A DNA stretch of 12,871 bases from Chloroflexota bacterium (GTDB lineage: Bacteria > Chloroflexota > Dehalococcoidia > Bin125), in assembly GCA_026707335.1 (NCBI GenBank), contig JAPOXB010000244.1:1-12871 (forward strand), in the 5' to 3' direction. How positions within the stretch are numbered: the first letter of the stretch is position 1; each line of letters begins with the position of its first letter. Positions 12,054-12,871 of this stretch are shown piece by piece. Position numbers and translations under genes: made by a program. The notes below the pieces were generated by a model. That model was not told where the DNA came from, did not search any database, and saw nothing but the letters and a program-made list of their open reading frames with translations.

Positions 12054-12871
12054 CTACACCTTCTCGACCTGCATGAAGTCCAACTCCACGGGCGTGTCGC
12101 GGCCGAACATGGAGATCATCACGCGGACCTTGCCCTTCTCGACGTTGATCTCATCGACCGCGCCGGAGAAGTCCTGGAAGGGCCCCTCCATCACGCGCAC
12201 CATGTCGGCGATCTCGAAGCCCACGCGCACACGCGGCTCGGCGACGCGGGTCTGCTTGAGGATGCCGGCGACCTCTTCGCGCGGCAGCGGGTGCGGCTTC
12301 TCGGCGCCGACGAAGCCGGTCACGCCGGGCGTGTTGCGCACCACGTACCAGGTGTCGTCGTCGAGGATCATGTTGACCAGCACGTAGCCCGGCAGCAGCT
12401 TGCGCTGCACTTGGCGGCGCTGGCCGCCCCGGATCTCGAGTTCCTCCTCGGTGGGCACGATGACGTCAAAGATGCGGTCGGCCACGTCCATCGACTCCAC
12501 GCGGCGCTTGAGGTTCTCGTCGACCTTGTTCTCGTGGCCGGAGTAGGTGTTGAGCACGTACCAGGCGCGGCCGTCGCCGGCGTCGGGGCCCAGGATCTCG
12601 TCCGCCTCGGCGGCGGCGAGTTCGGCGGCGGCGTCCGGTTCGGCCGGCGCCGGCGGGGGAGCGTCCTCGAGGCCGAGTTCCTCGGCCAGGCGCTCGGCCG
12701 TCGCCGCCTCCTCATCGACGGGCGCGGTGGGCGCCTGCTCGTCGAAGCCGAGCGCCTTAGCGGCCCGCATGGCTTCCTGGTACTCGCGCTCGGCGGCGCT
12801 GAGGCCGGCGCCGGCGTCGGCGGCCGCCGGCGCGGCTGCGGTGTCCACGCCGAACAGGGCGGCCGCGGCGG
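12054..12871 (-). CDS. nusG: Transcription termination/antitermination factor NusG (5' end not in window)
   Basis: NusG binds the RNA polymerase clamp, suppresses pausing, and links to Rho or ribosomal uS10. Counting from a GTG at 12848, the NGN domain runs from about 95 (AWYVLNTYSGHENKV) through IVPTEEELEIRGG, RKLLPGYVLVNM and NTPGVTGFVG, followed by the KOW domain (210-264) with DMVRVMEGPFQDFSG and KVRVMISMFGRDTPVEL. In front is an unusual extension of at least 94 residues, Ala/Glu/Pro-rich and acidic, with possible helical pieces (AEREYQEAMRAAKALG; ATAERLAEELGL). The frame stays open to the right edge with the same composition and GTG 12848 has no Shine-Dalgarno, so the true start is probably outside the window. 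It is upstream of rplK with a 2-nt gap, the usual order. Confidence 0.95.
   Translation of the reverse strand, partial: AAAALFGVDTAAAPAAADAGAGLSAAEREYQEAMRAAKALGFDEQAPTAPVDEEAATAERLAEELGLEDAPPPAPAEPDAAAELAAAEADEILGPDAGDGRAWYVLNTYSGHENKVDENLKRRVESMDVADRIFDVIVPTEEELEIRGGQRRQVQRKLLPGYVLVNMILDDDTWYVVRNTPGVTGFVGAEKPHPLPREEVAGILKQTRVAEPRVRVGFEIADMVRVMEGPFQDFSGAVDEINVEKGKVRVMISMFGRDTPVELDFMQVEKV

Noticed and set aside
10678..12387. Very long + strand open frame opposite rplJ, rplA and rplK
   Set aside because: It is antisense to certain ribosomal genes; long antisense frames arise by chance in GC-rich DNA because stop codons are rare. The product has no recognisable domains.

Overview
This is a very GC-rich bacterial chromosomal window, tightly packed with genes and with strong G/C bias at third codon positions. 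It carries a core ribosomal-protein cluster, so it looks like backbone chromosome rather than a mobile region. Several things suggest, without proving, Chloroflexota (Thermomicrobia/Sphaerobacter-like) or a related high-GC lineage: two short TrkA/RCK genes beside a universal stress protein, an HNH endonuclease beginning with a VLVLNQNYEPLN-type N-terminus, the PEIPDLE-type Fpg, and a NusG with an acidic, Ala-rich N-terminal extension. An actinobacterial relative cannot be excluded from the sequence alone. I see no IS elements, CRISPR arrays, tRNAs, rRNAs or phage genes.

Layout, left to right. (1) Positions 1-1009, + strand: the 3' end of an unrecognised gene, then a YfcE-type metallophosphoesterase. 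(2) Positions 1055-4320, + strand: a probable promoter, then a compact operon of universal stress protein, RCK_N-only TrkA, full TrkA (RCK_N + RCK_C), prephenate dehydratase (pheA) and an Fpg/MutM-family DNA glycosylase. Gaps in this operon are -1 to +6 nt. (3) Positions 4291-5530, - strand: a CvpA-family membrane protein, then an HNH endonuclease whose 3' end overlaps mutM tail to tail by 30 nt. (4) Positions 5578-7598, + strand: larB and larC with an ATGA overlap, making the nickel-pincer nucleotide cofactor, divergent from cvpA. (5) Positions 12871-7605, - strand: nusG, rplK, rplA, an L10-leader regulatory RNA, rplJ, rplL, then a LysM membrane-anchored protein, an uncharacterised two-TM membrane protein and radC, which ends 6 nt from larC.

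The genes act in several pathways. nusG-rplKA-rplJL supplies elongation control and the ribosomal stalk. The L10 leader, with two further hairpins before rplJ, is a recognisable autoregulatory region. USP plus two RCK proteins looks like cytosolic ligand-sensing regulation of a K+ or other cation transporter whose membrane subunit lies outside the window. PheA makes phenylpyruvate for phenylalanine. MutM, the HNH protein and RadC are DNA repair or nuclease proteins that are not operonically linked to each other. LarB/LarC need LarE to finish the cofactor, and larE is not here.

Most of the window is recognisable, conserved biology. The least explained parts are the LysM/two-TM/RadC tail after rplL, where rpoB usually sits, including an apparent non-AUG start or a recent start loss; the N-terminally cut gene at the left edge; and the hairpin-rich segment between rplA and rplJ. 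I do not see a clear new multi-gene system.
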